Positions 7,670-16,890 of a stretch of DNA of 64,000 bases are shown in pieces. The stretch's first letter is position 1. The number at the start of each line of letters is the position of its first letter. A program made the translations under genes and the position numbers. The stretch spans positions 1-64,000 of the forward strand of contig JAFTVF010000012.1 of the NCBI GenBank assembly GCA_017465865.1. Direction: 5' to 3'. Source of the DNA: Clostridia bacterium. GTDB taxonomy: Bacteria; Bacillota; Clostridia; Christensenellales; Borkfalkiaceae. The notes under the pieces are model-generated. The model ran no database searches, was not told the DNA's origin, and saw only the letters and a list, made by a program, of their open reading frames with translations.

Positions 7670-7703
7670 AAAAAGACTAACGAAAAATTTCGTTAGTCTT
7701 TTT
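7670..7703. terminator. Bidirectional terminator
   Basis: AAAAAGACTAACGAAA and TTTCGTTAGTCTTTTT are perfect 16-bp arms between two convergent genes. Confidence 0.88.
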
Positions 7704-7715
7704 CAGCGTGCCTTT

Positions 7716-8510
7716 TTAAGAAAGTATCGCTCGGTCGCTCGTAAACTCGCCGCCGCTGGCTTTCGTGAACATTTCCAACAAATCTTCTACGGTCAGCTTC
7801 GACTTTTCTTCACCGCTCACGTCGATAATTGTTCTGCCCTCGTGCATCATAATCAAGCGGTTGCCGTGCTTGATCGCGTCTTTCATATTATGCGTGATCA
7901 TCAGGGTCGTCAGCTTTTGCTCGGTTACGATCTTTTCGGTGATTTCCAGCACTTTCGCCGCGGTCTTGGGGTCAAGCGCCGCCGTATGCTCGTCTAATAA
8001 CAGCAGTTTCGGCTGGTTCATTGCCGCCATCAAAAGGGTAACGGCTTGTCTTTGCCCGCCCGACAGCAAACCGACCTTGCTCGTCAAACGGTTCTCTAAC
8101 CCGAGGTCGAGCATTTTAAGGGCTTCGACAAACTCTTTCTTATCCGCTTTCTTTACGCCCCAACGCAGAGTATGCCGTTTCCCGCGCATTTTTGCGATGG
8201 CGAGGTTTTCGTCGATCTGCATATCCGCCGCCGTGCCTTTCATCGGGTCTTGGAAAACCCGACCCAAAAATTTCGCACGTTTGTATTCGGGCATTGCGGT
8301 AACGTCCTGACCGTCCAACAAAATTTTGCCTTGGTCCAAGCGCCAAACGCCCGCGATCGCATTTAGCAGCGTAGATTTACCCGCGCCGTTTCCGCCGATA
8401 ACGGTAACGAAATCCCCGTCGTTGAGCACCAGATTCACGCCTTTTAAGGCTACCTTTTCATTGATCGTGCCCGCGTTAAAGGTCTTTTTAATATTTTTAA
8501 GTTCAAGCAT
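7716..8510 (-). CDS. ABC transporter ATPase (TrpX-type importer)
   Basis: 264 aa. Walker A GGNGAGKST, Q-loop (GRVFQDP), signature LLSGGQRQA, Walker B LLLLDEHTAALD and the switch His (MITHNMKD) are all present. It energises uptake with the permease and lipoprotein encoded upstream. The permease gene overlaps it by 8 bp, so the two are translationally coupled. The substrate is inferred from the binding protein. It ends against a bidirectional terminator. Confidence 0.92.
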   Translation of the reverse strand: MLELKNIKKTFNAGTINEKVALKGVNLVLNDGDFVTVIGGNGAGKSTLLNAIAGVWRLDQGKILLDGQDVTAMPEYKRAKFLGRVFQDPMKGTAADMQIDENLAIAKMRGKRHTLRWGVKKADKKEFVEALKMLDLGLENRLTSKVGLLSGGQRQAVTLLMAAMNQPKLLLLDEHTAALDPKTAAKVLEITEKIVTEQKLTTLMITHNMKDAIKHGNRLIMMHEGRTIIDVSGEEKSKLTVEDLLEMFTKASGGEFTSDRAILS

Positions 8511-9432
8511 GATTTTCTTCTCCTTGCTCCGACGGTTGCGCGGACGGCAACTCTTTATGCGGTCGGGAAAAATATTCCTTTTTGATATAGGGGATCGCGA
8601 GGAATACGGCTACGACGATCGCGGAAAGCAGTTTCAGAAGATCGGTATCCAAGCCCAGCCATACGACGAACTGATATACGAGATAATAACAAACCCCGCC
8701 GAGCGCACAGCCGAACAGCTTTAACGCGAAATTCCGTCCGATAAAGCCGATCCGCGTTTGTCCGATGATGATTGCGGCAAGCCCGATAACGATCGCGCCG
8801 CGGCCCATATTGATATCGGCAAAGCCCTGATACTGCGCCAAAAGCGCGCCTGCCAAAGCCACCAACGCGTTGGAGATCATCAAGCCGAGGATCTTATTCG
8901 CTTTTACGTTCACGCCTTGCGCTTTTACCATCTGTTCATTGTTTCCCGTCGCGCGGAGGGTACAGCCGATCTCCGTGCCGAATAAGAAATACAATAACGT
9001 GATCAGGCAAACGATAAACAGACCTACCACCAAAATCGCCATAGGGCTATTCAGGGAAGAGATCAGAACGGGCAAGCTCCTGCCGTTGACCGCCATGTTC
9101 GATTTCCCTAAAATTTTCAGGTTGATAGACCAAAGCATGAGCTGGGTCAAAATTCCCGACAGGATAGGGGGGATACCCATAAGCGTATGCAAAACGCCCG
9201 TGATCAAGCCCGCGAGCGCGCCCGATAAAAAGGCGGCGAGCAAGCACACCCAAACGTTCGCGCCGTCGTTCAGCATTACGGCGCAAACGCACGCGCCCGT
9301 CGTGATCGAGCCGTCAACGGTCAGATCGGCGAAATCGAGAATCTTATAGGTAATATACAACCCGATCGCCATAATACCCCAAATCAGACCTTGCGCAACC
9401 GCGCCGGGCAGGGCATTCAGTAATTCCATCAT
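8503..9432 (-). CDS. ABC transporter permease (TrpX-type importer)
   Basis: 309-aa, largely hydrophobic protein with about eight or nine membrane segments. The N-terminus GLIWGIMAIGLYITYKILDF and the motif LTVDGSITTGA are typical of the branched-chain-amino-acid/BMP-like permease fold (BPD_transp_2). Glycine-rich helices follow and the C-terminus is basic and cytoplasmic. GGAG sits seven bases before the ATG. It is the middle gene of a three-gene minus-strand operon. Confidence 0.9.
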   Translation of the reverse strand: MMELLNALPGAVAQGLIWGIMAIGLYITYKILDFADLTVDGSITTGACVCAVMLNDGANVWVCLLAAFLSGALAGLITGVLHTLMGIPPILSGILTQLMLWSINLKILGKSNMAVNGRSLPVLISSLNSPMAILVVGLFIVCLITLLYFLFGTEIGCTLRATGNNEQMVKAQGVNVKANKILGLMISNALVALAGALLAQYQGFADINMGRGAIVIGLAAIIIGQTRIGFIGRNFALKLFGCALGGVCYYLVYQFVVWLGLDTDLLKLLSAIVVAVFLAIPYIKKEYFSRPHKELPSAQPSEQGEENHA

Positions 9433-9447
9433 ATCAATACTCCAAGA

Positions 9448-10443
9448 TTAGTTTTGCGCAAGCTCCGTGCCTGCAACCACCGTGTAGTCGTTGGGAACGG
9501 TGATGCCGAAATCGGCGCAAATCGTTGCATTATACTTTTTCACGGGCGCTTGGTCGTAGGCAATTTCCATTTCACGGATATCCGCTTTACCGAGCAGGAT
9601 CTCCGCCGCCATTTCGCCTGCTTTTGCGCCGATATTATAATAGCTGATGGACAAGGTCGCAAAGCCGCAGCCCTTGCAAATGCCTTCTTCGCCCGCAAAT
9701 ACGGGGATATCCGCGCCTCTTAAAATGTTATCGATCGTAGACGTGTTGGAAGCGACGGTGTTGTCGGTGGGCACGTATACCGCGTCGTAACCGCCCGAAA
9801 CGATACCGTTACAGATCGAAGCGATGTCGTTGCTGTCCGTGAACGTTTTTACGTCTGCGGTAATGCTCTTTTCAGCAAGCTCCGACTTTACAACGTCCGC
9901 TTGGTATTTCGAGTTCGGCTCTGCCGAGCAATACAAGATCGCAACTTTATCCTCTGCGGTCAAGCCCAAAAGGTCTACCATCATCGCCGCCTGTTGATCC
10001 AAGGGCGCAAGGTCTGCCGTACCCGATACGTTCGCGCCGACAACGCCGTTAAAATTCTCGATACCGAGCGCTACGCCGTAATCGGTAATGGAAGTGCCGA
10101 GAATGGGAATAGTCGTTGTCGCCGCATACGCCGCTTGCAAAGCGGGCGTGGCGTTTGCCATGATCAGATCCACGTTCTTGGACGCGAAATCGTTCGCGAT
10201 CGTGGTGCAGATCGTGGTATCGTTGCTTGCGTTCTGGTAATCGAATTTAACCGTTTTACCTGCGTCTTCCAGCTTGTCCGTCAAAGCGTCCTTAAAGCCT
10301 TGCGTTGCCGCGTCCAGCGCGTCGTGGGTAACGAGCTGTACGATGCCTACCGTGTAATCGGCTTTATCGTCCTTACAAGCGGACGCTCCGATGCAGGCAA
10401 AGCCCATAACTGCCGCCGTTGCCAAAGTTAAAAGTTTTTTCAT
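9448..10443 (-). CDS. ABC transporter substrate-binding lipoprotein, TrpX-like
   Basis: 331 aa. A lipoprotein signal peptide ends in the lipobox GASAC. The mature part is a two-lobed periplasmic-binding fold of the ABC_sub_bind type, with VGIVQLVTHDALDAATQGF, VDLIMANATPALQAA and DAVYVPTDNTVASN. Relatives in streptococci are linked to tryptophan or tyrosine uptake, but ligand specificity cannot be read here. I chose the ATG at 10443, six bases after GGAGG; the upstream TTG overlaps the ribosome site. First gene of its operon, behind a consensus promoter. Confidence 0.88.
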   Translation of the reverse strand: MKKLLTLATAAVMGFACIGASACKDDKADYTVGIVQLVTHDALDAATQGFKDALTDKLEDAGKTVKFDYQNASNDTTICTTIANDFASKNVDLIMANATPALQAAYAATTTIPILGTSITDYGVALGIENFNGVVGANVSGTADLAPLDQQAAMMVDLLGLTAEDKVAILYCSAEPNSKYQADVVKSELAEKSITADVKTFTDSNDIASICNGIVSGGYDAVYVPTDNTVASNTSTIDNILRGADIPVFAGEEGICKGCGFATLSISYYNIGAKAGEMAAEILLGKADIREMEIAYDQAPVKKYNATICADFGITVPNDYTVVAGTELAQN

Positions 10444-10493
10444 AACAACCTCCAAAAAGTAAGTTTTTCTACAAAAAACTTGTATTGTCTTTT

Positions 10494-10522
10494 AGTATAC
10501 TATATTTTTTTTATCTTGTCAA
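10494..10522 (-). promoter_or_regulatory. Sigma-A promoter of ABC transporter operon
   Basis: On the minus strand, TTGACA, a 17-bp spacer and TATACT lie about 50 bp upstream of the lipoprotein start. Confidence 0.85.
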
Positions 10523-10592
10523 GTCCGCAAAGACAAAATCCGTAGGTTTTGCTCATTTTTACTATAAAGCAGGCAAAACTTTGTTGAGTTTC

Positions 10593-10621
10593 TTGACATT
10601 GTGCGTTGAAAATGGTAAAAT
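10593..10621 (+). promoter_or_regulatory. Sigma-A promoter of acetyltransferase-like gene
   Basis: TTGACA, 17-bp spacer, TAAAAT, about 45 bp before the chosen ATG. The promoter position rules out the longer in-frame start at 10606. Confidence 0.78.
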
Positions 10622-10665
10622 ATAGCTGTCGTTTTTTGACGAAAAAGCGCAAAGGAAAAAGAAAA

Positions 10666-11784
10666 ATGTTACAGATCATCGAGGTAAAAAGCAAAAAAGA
10701 ACGCAGGGAGTTCGTAGAATATCCCTTGCGGCTGTATAAAGGCGAGCGTTGTTTCGTACCGCCTTTGTACGGCGATGAAATAAAACTTTTTACCGATAAA
10801 AACATATATTCCAAAACCTGCGAATCGGTGTTTTATATCGCGCAGCGCGACGGGAAAACGGTGGGCAGGATACAGGGGATCCTTCAAAAGCAATACAACG
10901 AAATACACGCTCAAAAGCAGGTACGCTTTACCCGTTTTGACTGCGAGGACGATGCAGAAACGGCAAAAGCCTTGTTCGATGCGGTGGAGGCTTGGGCGCG
11001 GGAAAAGCAGATGACGGCGGTCGTCGGTCCGCTCGGATACAGCGATATGGAAAGGGAGGGCTTGCTCATCGAAGGGTTTGAATATCTTTCCACGTTTGAA
11101 GAGCAGTATAACTATCCGTACTACGCCGCGCTCATCGAGAACTGCGGGTATACCAAGGACGTGGATTGGGTGGAATCCCGTTTGTTTTCTTCCGAAGAAG
11201 ACGAGCGGTTGCGGAAGTTCGGACAGCGCGCGCTCGAACGCAACAACCTGCACGTCGGCGGGGAAAAGCTGGGCAAGCGCGCGTATATCAAGAAGTATGC
11301 CGACGGCATATTTAGTTGTATCGACGAATGTTATAAAGATTTATACGGCACCGTTCCGTTTACCCGAGAAATGCAACGGCAGATGGTGTCGCAATTCAAA
11401 TTGATCCTGAATAAAAAATATATCCGCGTTATCTGCGACGAAAACGAAAAGGTCGTGGCGTTCGGGCTGTGCCTGCCCGGGATCGGAGAAGCCGTGCAAA
11501 AAAGCGGCGGAAGATTAACGCTCGGCTGTCTTTTCCGTTTATTGAAAGCGATCCGCCGTCCGAGAACGATCGATCTGGGGCTTGTGGGGATTTTACCGCA
11601 GTACCGTAAATCGGGGCTGAGCGCGTTTATCATCACCGTTTTACAGGATATGCTCAAAGACAAGCATATCGAATATCTGGAAACGAATTTGAATTTGGAA
11701 ACGAACGCGAATATCCAAACCCAGTGGAAGCATTTTGAGAACATCCGACACAAACGCCGCCGTTCGTATATCAAGCTCCTGTAA
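10666..11784 (+). CDS. GNAT-like acyltransferase, uncharacterised
   Basis: 372 aa, beginning MLQIIEVKSKKERREFVEYP. It belongs to a family of roughly 370-residue proteins of anaerobes annotated as GNAT N-acetyltransferases. The N-terminal part has ERCFVPPLYGDE; the C-terminal half has an acetyl-CoA-site-like segment LGLVGILPQYRKSGLSAFII and then NLNLETNANIQTQWKHF. The substrate is unknown. The upstream AAAGGA is an acceptable ribosome site. It is monocistronic, with its own promoter and a shared terminator facing the LysR gene. Confidence 0.75.
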   Translation: MLQIIEVKSKKERREFVEYPLRLYKGERCFVPPLYGDEIKLFTDKNIYSKTCESVFYIAQRDGKTVGRIQGILQKQYNEIHAQKQVRFTRFDCEDDAETAKALFDAVEAWAREKQMTAVVGPLGYSDMEREGLLIEGFEYLSTFEEQYNYPYYAALIENCGYTKDVDWVESRLFSSEEDERLRKFGQRALERNNLHVGGEKLGKRAYIKKYADGIFSCIDECYKDLYGTVPFTREMQRQMVSQFKLILNKKYIRVICDENEKVVAFGLCLPGIGEAVQKSGGRLTLGCLFRLLKAIRRPRTIDLGLVGILPQYRKSGLSAFIITVLQDMLKDKHIEYLETNLNLETNANIQTQWKHFENIRHKRRRSYIKLL

Positions 11785-11789
11785 CAATC

Positions 11790-11817
11790 AACCCCGTCCG
11801 AACGCTCGGACGGGGTT
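11790..11817. terminator. Convergent hairpin terminator
   Basis: AACCCCGTCCGA-ACGC-TCGGACGGGGTT is a perfect 12-bp stem between convergent genes. T-runs are short. Confidence 0.72.
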
Positions 11818-11827
11818 GCCGTTTGTG

Positions 11828-12688
11828 TTATTCTTCGTCGAATTTATTGTCGAGGAAACGCTTGATATCGTAATCCTGTCGGTAAATGAGATAAGTAGAA
11901 ACGTTGGGCGCGGTGAAATCTTTCAGCTTCACTTCTTCGAGCGTGCCGCTTTCCAGCTTTTCTTTCACGAGCTTATAGGGCAGGAACGAATATCCCAAGC
12001 CGTTTTCAAGATACGGGATCAGCTTGGACGAATTGTCCACGTCCAAACGGAAAATATGGTTTTTCGGGAACAGCGAACGGATAAACACGCCCGCGTCGCT
12101 CAAAGTAAGATCGCACATAAGATAGGGGAGCTTTGCAAGCTGCGCTTTACTCACGCCGTCGGGGAAGTGGCTCATACCCTTTTTACAAACGAGCGCAACG
12201 CGGTCTACGTCATACACGTCGCAGGCATACCCCGCCCGCTTTAAGGGGATCGCCGAGAACACCATATCCAGCATATTGTCCTGTAAATTTTGGATAAGAT
12301 CGAGCGAATGTCCGAGCATTACTTTAATAGAAGTAACGCTGTTGTCTTTCAAACACTTATCCACGAGCGGTTTTACGTACACTTCGTAGGACGCGTTGAT
12401 CGCGCCGATACAGAATTTACGGCTGTGGCTGGAAAGCGCGTTCATCTCGTCGATAGAGGTGCTTTGCAATTCCAAAATACGCTCCGCATATCGTAAAAAA
12501 ATTTCGCCCGCCTCCGTCAGCTTTACCGTTTTCGAGCCGCGGGAAAAGAGCTTTTTCCCCACTTCCTTTTCCAGCTCGCTGATACGGTTGGTAACCGTGG
12601 ATTGCGCTACGAACAGCTGTTCCGCCGCAAGCGTGAAATTTTTCACTTTCGATAAAAATATAAACGTTTTAAGTTCTTCTGTATTCAT
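11828..12688 (-). CDS. LysR-family transcriptional regulator
   Basis: 286 aa. The N-terminal winged HTH (residues 1-60) contains TLAAEQLFVAQSTVTNRISE and LEKEVGKKLFSR, followed by a two-subdomain effector-binding region. It resembles the CysB/CysL-like group in length, but no effector can be deduced. The neighbour is the divergently transcribed yggS-like gene, a possible target, since LysR proteins often control the adjacent divergent gene. Confidence 0.9.
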   Translation of the reverse strand: MNTEELKTFIFLSKVKNFTLAAEQLFVAQSTVTNRISELEKEVGKKLFSRGSKTVKLTEAGEIFLRYAERILELQSTSIDEMNALSSHSRKFCIGAINASYEVYVKPLVDKCLKDNSVTSIKVMLGHSLDLIQNLQDNMLDMVFSAIPLKRAGYACDVYDVDRVALVCKKGMSHFPDGVSKAQLAKLPYLMCDLTLSDAGVFIRSLFPKNHIFRLDVDNSSKLIPYLENGLGYSFLPYKLVKEKLESGTLEEVKLKDFTAPNVSTYLIYRQDYDIKRFLDNKFDEE

Positions 12689-12730
12689 AGGAAAAATTGA
12701 TTGACCTTATCAGTTTTATCTATTACTACA

Positions 12731-12759
12731 ATTATACCGATAAAAAAATAAAAAAGCAA
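12731..12759 (-). promoter_or_regulatory. Sigma-A promoter of LysR gene
   Basis: Minus strand TTGCTT, 17-bp spacer, TATAAT. The GATAA-rich inverted sequence between it and the start codon may be an autoregulatory LysR site. Confidence 0.65.
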
Positions 12760-12830
12760 GTGATTGAACGGAATTTTTTCACGGAAAGAAGAAACTTTTT
12801 ACTTTTTCGCGCGTTTGTGCGCTTGCCCGA

Positions 12831-12859
12831 TTGACAAACGCGCGGAAATCGGGTATACT
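12831..12859 (+). promoter_or_regulatory. Sigma-A promoter of yggS-like gene
   Basis: TTGACA, 17-bp spacer, TATACT. The predicted start lies near 12866, so the in-frame codon at 12831 cannot be the translation start. Confidence 0.85.
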
Positions 12860-12896
12860 GAAAGAAATTACCGAATACTTTTACGGAGAGAAAACT

Positions 12897-13577
12897 ATGT
12901 CGAACACGATCGCCGAGCGGGTGGAAAATATCAAAACGGAGCTTCAAGGCGGTAACGCCTTTGGCGAGCGCGTAACGCTTGTCGCCGCGACGAAAATGCA
13001 AACCGCGGAAGCGATCAACGAGGCAATTCAAGCGGGCGTGGACGCGGTAGCGGAAAACAAACCGCAGGAGTTTCGAGATAAAAACGAGTTCCTGTTGCCC
13101 TGCTCCCGCCATTTTATCGGGCATTTGCAGACGAATAAGATCAAATACCTCATCGGCAAAATCTCCCTGTATCATTCTTGCGACAGGGAAGAGCTGGCAA
13201 ACGAGCTTGCCCGTCAATCCTTGGCAAAGGGGCTCGTTTCCGATATCCTGATCCAGATCAATATCGGCGACGAGGCTACGAAAGGCGGGTATGCGTACGC
13301 GGAGGCAAAAGAAACCTTTGCGCGATTGACGAAAAAAGACGGACTGCGGGTCAAAGGCTTTATGGCGATGCTGCCCGACAGCGACGACGAAACGCTGCTC
13401 CGCGCGTTGACTAAAAAAATGCGGGAATTGTACGATTGGGCAAAAACGCAATCGTCCGAGGTGGAATACCTGTCTATGGGCATGAGCGGGGATTATCGGC
13501 TGTGTATCGAGGAGGGGAGCAATATGATCCGCCTCGGTTCGACGATCTTCGGAGCGAGGGATTATGGCGGAAACTGA
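12897..13577 (+). CDS. YggS/PLPBP-family PLP homeostasis protein
   Basis: 226 aa. Family landmarks in order: TLVAATKMQ (PLP-binding Lys), AENKPQEFRDK, HFIGHLQTNKIKYLI, VKGFMAML, YLSMGMSGDY and MIRLGSTIFGAR. It is a TIM-barrel PLP-binding protein involved in vitamin B6 and amino-acid homeostasis, with no known enzymatic reaction. I chose the ATG at 12897 because the promoter lies over the longer start. Its end overlaps the next gene by 14 bp. Confidence 0.92.
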   Translation: MSNTIAERVENIKTELQGGNAFGERVTLVAATKMQTAEAINEAIQAGVDAVAENKPQEFRDKNEFLLPCSRHFIGHLQTNKIKYLIGKISLYHSCDREELANELARQSLAKGLVSDILIQINIGDEATKGGYAYAEAKETFARLTKKDGLRVKGFMAMLPDSDDETLLRALTKKMRELYDWAKTQSSEVEYLSMGMSGDYRLCIEEGSNMIRLGSTIFGARDYGGN

Positions 13578-14481
13578 AAAGCAGGCGGAAACGGAGCTTC
13601 CCAAAACGGAAGAACCGCAGACTCCGCCTAAAAAATCGAAAAAACGCTTAAAACGCCTTGCGATCGTGCTCTGTTCAGTTTTCGTATTCCTTTCGGCGGT
13701 CTTGGGCGTGTTACAGCTCGGCGTTTGGCATACGGCAAGGGCGTGGGAGCAATGGACGCCCGATTACGAAAAAACGGACATCACGGGCATTCTCGCACAG
13801 GAAACGCTGTCGGAAACGGACTATGAAACGCTATACCGCCAAACGGGGCTGACCCCGCTTGCGATAGACGATATGCGCACGAGCAACGCGGGGAAAAAAC
13901 GGATACTCTCCATTCAGGATTTCTTCTTTGAAAAGCACGAAGTAACGAGTAGGAAGTTCACGATCTTTACTTATATGGAAGAAATGGACGAATACGCGCC
14001 CATGGCGTATTTACAGGACGGAGATATCCTCGTAACTTCCACGACCCGCGTTTCATGGTGGGCGTACGGACACGCGGCAATCGTTGTAGACGGCGAAGAC
14101 GGACTTATCGTCGAATCCCTGTCCCCGGGCACGAAAAGCACGATGAGCTCGGCAAAGTTATCCTTTGCCTATCTTGGGGATTTTATGATCTTGCGCCCGA
14201 AACTCGACGCGGAAACGAAAGCGCAGGTAGCGGAGTACGCAAAGGAAAATCTCGTGGGACTGCCCTATCAGATGACGACGGGGATCTTCACGAAAAAATA
14301 CGGCAAAAAACCCTTAAAAACCACGCAATGCGCCCATCTCGTCTGGCACGCGTACAAGAAATTCGGATACGATCTCGACAGCAACGGCGGAGCGATCGTA
14401 AAACCGCAGGATATCGCGCGTTCAAAGCACGTCGAGGTAGTGCAGGCGTTCGGGTTTGATCTGGACGGATTATGGAAATAA
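13564..14481 (+). CDS. Membrane-anchored YiiX-like (permuted NlpC/P60) hydrolase
   Basis: 305 aa. A charged N-terminal tail (about 30 residues, Lys-rich) precedes one membrane segment (about 36-55: LAIVLCSVFVFLSAVLGVL). The outer domain has DGDILVTST, YGHAAIVVDGEDGLIVES (candidate His) and a C-terminal TTQCAHLVWHAYKKFG (candidate Cys). That order, His before Cys, is the circularly permuted papain-like fold of YiiX/YaeF. A role in cell-wall or amide cleavage is inferred. The gene is translationally coupled to yggS upstream and the SDR gene downstream. Confidence 0.75.
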   Translation: MAETEKQAETELPKTEEPQTPPKKSKKRLKRLAIVLCSVFVFLSAVLGVLQLGVWHTARAWEQWTPDYEKTDITGILAQETLSETDYETLYRQTGLTPLAIDDMRTSNAGKKRILSIQDFFFEKHEVTSRKFTIFTYMEEMDEYAPMAYLQDGDILVTSTTRVSWWAYGHAAIVVDGEDGLIVESLSPGTKSTMSSAKLSFAYLGDFMILRPKLDAETKAQVAEYAKENLVGLPYQMTTGIFTKKYGKKPLKTTQCAHLVWHAYKKFGYDLDSNGGAIVKPQDIARSKHVEVVQAFGFDLDGLWK

Positions 14482-15278
14482 CAACGCAAACGAAATACGC
14501 GCTCGTAACGGGCGCAACGGGCGGTTTGGGCAAAGCCTTTATAGTCGCGCTTGCAGAGCGGGGGTACGCCCTGCTGCTCACGGGCAGGAGCGAAGAAAAA
14601 CTGCTCGCTTTGCAAACGGAACTGAAAGGGCGTTATCCCCAAACGCAAACGCGAATATATCCCGCCGATCTTGCGGACGGGGAAAGCCGTACGCGTATGA
14701 CGGATAGAATAACGCAAGAGGGCTTGCGCCTTTCCTTGCTCGTCAACGCCGCGGGCGCGGATATCCAGAAAGGCTTGACGGAATACACGCAGGAGAAGAT
14801 CGCCTTTCAATGCCGCGTGAATTTCGAAGCGGCGGTATCGCTTTGCCGTTTTGCGATCGAAAATAAAGCGGAGAAGTTAGAGATCGTGAATATATCCAGC
14901 GTTTCGGGGATCTACCCGATGCCGTATTTTGCGATATACAGCGCGGCGAAAGGCGCGCTTACCTCTTTTTCTCAATCCCTGCGCGCGGAAATGCGGGGCA
15001 AAGGCGTATCGGTAACGGCGGTTTTGCCCGGCGCAATGCCCACCCGCGACGATATCAAAGAACAGATCAAAGGACAGGGGCTTTGGGGCAAGCTCGCGGC
15101 GAAATCCCCCGAGGCGGTGGCGGTCGCTTCCTTAAAAGCCGTCCGCAAAAACAAACGCAAGGTCATCGTCGGGTTCTGGAATAAGGTTATGCGTATTGCA
15201 ACCTGCTGGCTGCCTACCTCTTGGCGCTTGCGTTTCATCGCCAAACGTTGGAGCAAAATTTCCAAAGACGCTTTTTAA
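14472..15278 (+). CDS. Short-chain dehydrogenase/reductase
   Basis: 268 aa. Classical SDR motifs: TGATGGLGKAF (nucleotide binding), NAAGAD, the catalytic Ser in VNISSVSG and the YxxxK motif YSAAK. Arg at the end of the second beta strand (LLTGRSEE) suggests NADPH preference. The C-terminal tail is basic and may contact the membrane. Relatives include DltE-like and 3-ketoacyl reductase-like enzymes; the substrate is unknown. It overlaps the upstream hydrolase by 10 bp. Confidence 0.88.
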   Translation: MEITTQTKYALVTGATGGLGKAFIVALAERGYALLLTGRSEEKLLALQTELKGRYPQTQTRIYPADLADGESRTRMTDRITQEGLRLSLLVNAAGADIQKGLTEYTQEKIAFQCRVNFEAAVSLCRFAIENKAEKLEIVNISSVSGIYPMPYFAIYSAAKGALTSFSQSLRAEMRGKGVSVTAVLPGAMPTRDDIKEQIKGQGLWGKLAAKSPEAVAVASLKAVRKNKRKVIVGFWNKVMRIATCWLPTSWRLRFIAKRWSKISKDAF

Positions 15279-15290
15279 TATGTTAAAATA

Positions 15291-15332
15291 AACGCTTGCC
15301 GTGCGCCCGATTTTACGGCAAAGCGTTTTTTT
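15291..15332 (+). terminator. Terminator after SDR gene
   Basis: AACGCTTGCCGT pairs with ACGGCAAAGCGTT (one bulged base), followed by T6-7. Confidence 0.8.
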
Positions 15333-15386
15333 ATGAAAAAATCTTCCCGTTTTGCAAAGAAAAGTGTTTTTTCACGCCTGAAACCC

Positions 15387-15415
15387 TTGACAAAGCACTT
15401 TTTTTTCTGTATAAT
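15387..15415 (+). promoter_or_regulatory. Sigma-A promoter of citrate branch operon
   Basis: TTGACA, 17-bp spacer, TATAAT: a full consensus about 60 bp upstream of the Re-citrate synthase start. Confidence 0.87.
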
Positions 15416-15476
15416 CGATTTAATAAATTTGAAAAGCTATTTTAATCGAAAATAAGAATAGAAGCGAGGCAAGAAT

Positions 15477-16868
15477 ATGATTGAATTAAATCCTATGAGC
15501 AATCTGTTGGAACAGGACCCGTACGAGTACGAATTACAGGATATCCCCGAAGCGCAGCTTTTTAGAGATATCTATCCGTACGACGAGATTCCCAAAACGC
15601 CGTTCAACCATCGGCGCGTACCTATGAATATGCCCAGAGATATCTGGATCACGGACACGACCTTCCGCGACGGACAGCAGTCCCGCGCGCCGTATACGGC
15701 AAAACAGATCGTGGATATTTATAAAATGCTGGCGAAGCTCGGCGGACCGAAAGGGCTGATCCGTCAAAGCGAGTTTTTCGTGTATACGAAGAAAGACCGC
15801 GAGGCGCTTGAACAGTGTATGGCGTTGGGGTATACATTCCCCGAGATCACGACGTGGATACGGGCAAAGAAAGAGGATTTCGCGCTCGTGCACGATATCG
15901 GGATCAAGGAAACGGGTATCCTCGTCAGCTGTTCGGACTATCACATTTTCAAGAAATTAAATATGACGAGAAAACAGGCGTACGATCATTATTTGGGGGT
16001 CGTAAAGCAAGCGTTTGACGCGGGCATTTCTCCTCGCTGTCATTTGGAGGACTTGACCCGTGCGGATTTCTACGGCTTCGTCGTTCCGTTCGTCAACGCG
16101 CTCGTGGATTTGTCCAAGGAAGCGAATATTCCCGTCAAGATCCGTATGTGCGATACGATGGGCTACGGCTTGCCGTATTCGGGTACTGCGTTGCCTAGAA
16201 GCGTGCCCGGGATCGTTTACGGTCTGCACCACTATTCCGACGTTACTTCGGAAATGCTCGAATGGCACGGACATAACGACTTCTACATGGGCGTTGCGAA
16301 CGCGGTCAGCGCGTGGCTGTTCGGCGCGAGCGGCGTAAACTGTTCGCTGCTCGGTATCGGCGAAAGAACGGGCAACGTACCCACCGAAGCGATGGTTATG
16401 CAATACGCTTCTTTGCGCGGTACGCTCGACGGTATGGATACGACGGCGATTACGGAGATCGGGGAGTATTTCGAGAAAGAACTCGGATACAACGTTCCGC
16501 CGATGACCCCGTTCGTGGGCAGCGCGTTCAACCTCACCCGTGCGGGCGTACACGCCGACGGTATGATGAAAGACGCGGAGATCTATAACATTTTCGATAC
16601 GGAAAAGATCCTCAACCGCCCTGCGGAAGTTTCCATTTCCAACACCTCGGGGCTTGCGGGTATCGCGTACTGGATCAATAAGCATTATAAGCTCTCGCCT
16701 GAAAAACAGGTCGGGAAACAGGATTGGCTGGTTAAGACGATCAAAGACGAGATCGACGCTCTGTACGCCGACGGAAGAACGACGGTCATGGGCGAGGACG
16801 AAATGGAAAACCTGTTCTGCAAGCATTATAAAGACGCGCGCAGTTCGGTGAACTGGTTTGAACTGTAA
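15477..16868 (+). CDS. Putative Re-citrate synthase (IPMS/homocitrate synthase superfamily)
   Basis: 463 aa. The TIM-barrel of the isopropylmalate/homocitrate synthase superfamily is seen in ITDTTFRDGQQSR, RCHLEDLTRADFYGFVVPF and the metal motif WHGHNDFYMG. Re-type citrate synthases of strict anaerobes such as Clostridium kluyveri belong to this superfamily rather than to GltA. The gene is followed by aconitase and isocitrate dehydrogenase, and no leuB-D are nearby, which strongly favours citrate as product: oxaloacetate plus acetyl-CoA giving citrate. A 50-residue N-terminal leader precedes the barrel. Isopropylmalate or homocitrate synthase activity is the alternative. Confidence 0.8.
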   Translation: MIELNPMSNLLEQDPYEYELQDIPEAQLFRDIYPYDEIPKTPFNHRRVPMNMPRDIWITDTTFRDGQQSRAPYTAKQIVDIYKMLAKLGGPKGLIRQSEFFVYTKKDREALEQCMALGYTFPEITTWIRAKKEDFALVHDIGIKETGILVSCSDYHIFKKLNMTRKQAYDHYLGVVKQAFDAGISPRCHLEDLTRADFYGFVVPFVNALVDLSKEANIPVKIRMCDTMGYGLPYSGTALPRSVPGIVYGLHHYSDVTSEMLEWHGHNDFYMGVANAVSAWLFGASGVNCSLLGIGERTGNVPTEAMVMQYASLRGTLDGMDTTAITEIGEYFEKELGYNVPPMTPFVGSAFNLTRAGVHADGMMKDAEIYNIFDTEKILNRPAEVSISNTSGLAGIAYWINKHYKLSPEKQVGKQDWLVKTIKDEIDALYADGRTTVMGEDEMENLFCKHYKDARSSVNWFEL

Positions 16869-16890
16869 GAAAGGAGAAAGGAGAGAGGAT

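Noticed and set aside
15477..16868. 2-isopropylmalate synthase of leucine synthesis
   Set aside because: The operon partners are aconitase and isocitrate dehydrogenase, not leuBCD, so a citrate synthase role is preferred, though not proven.
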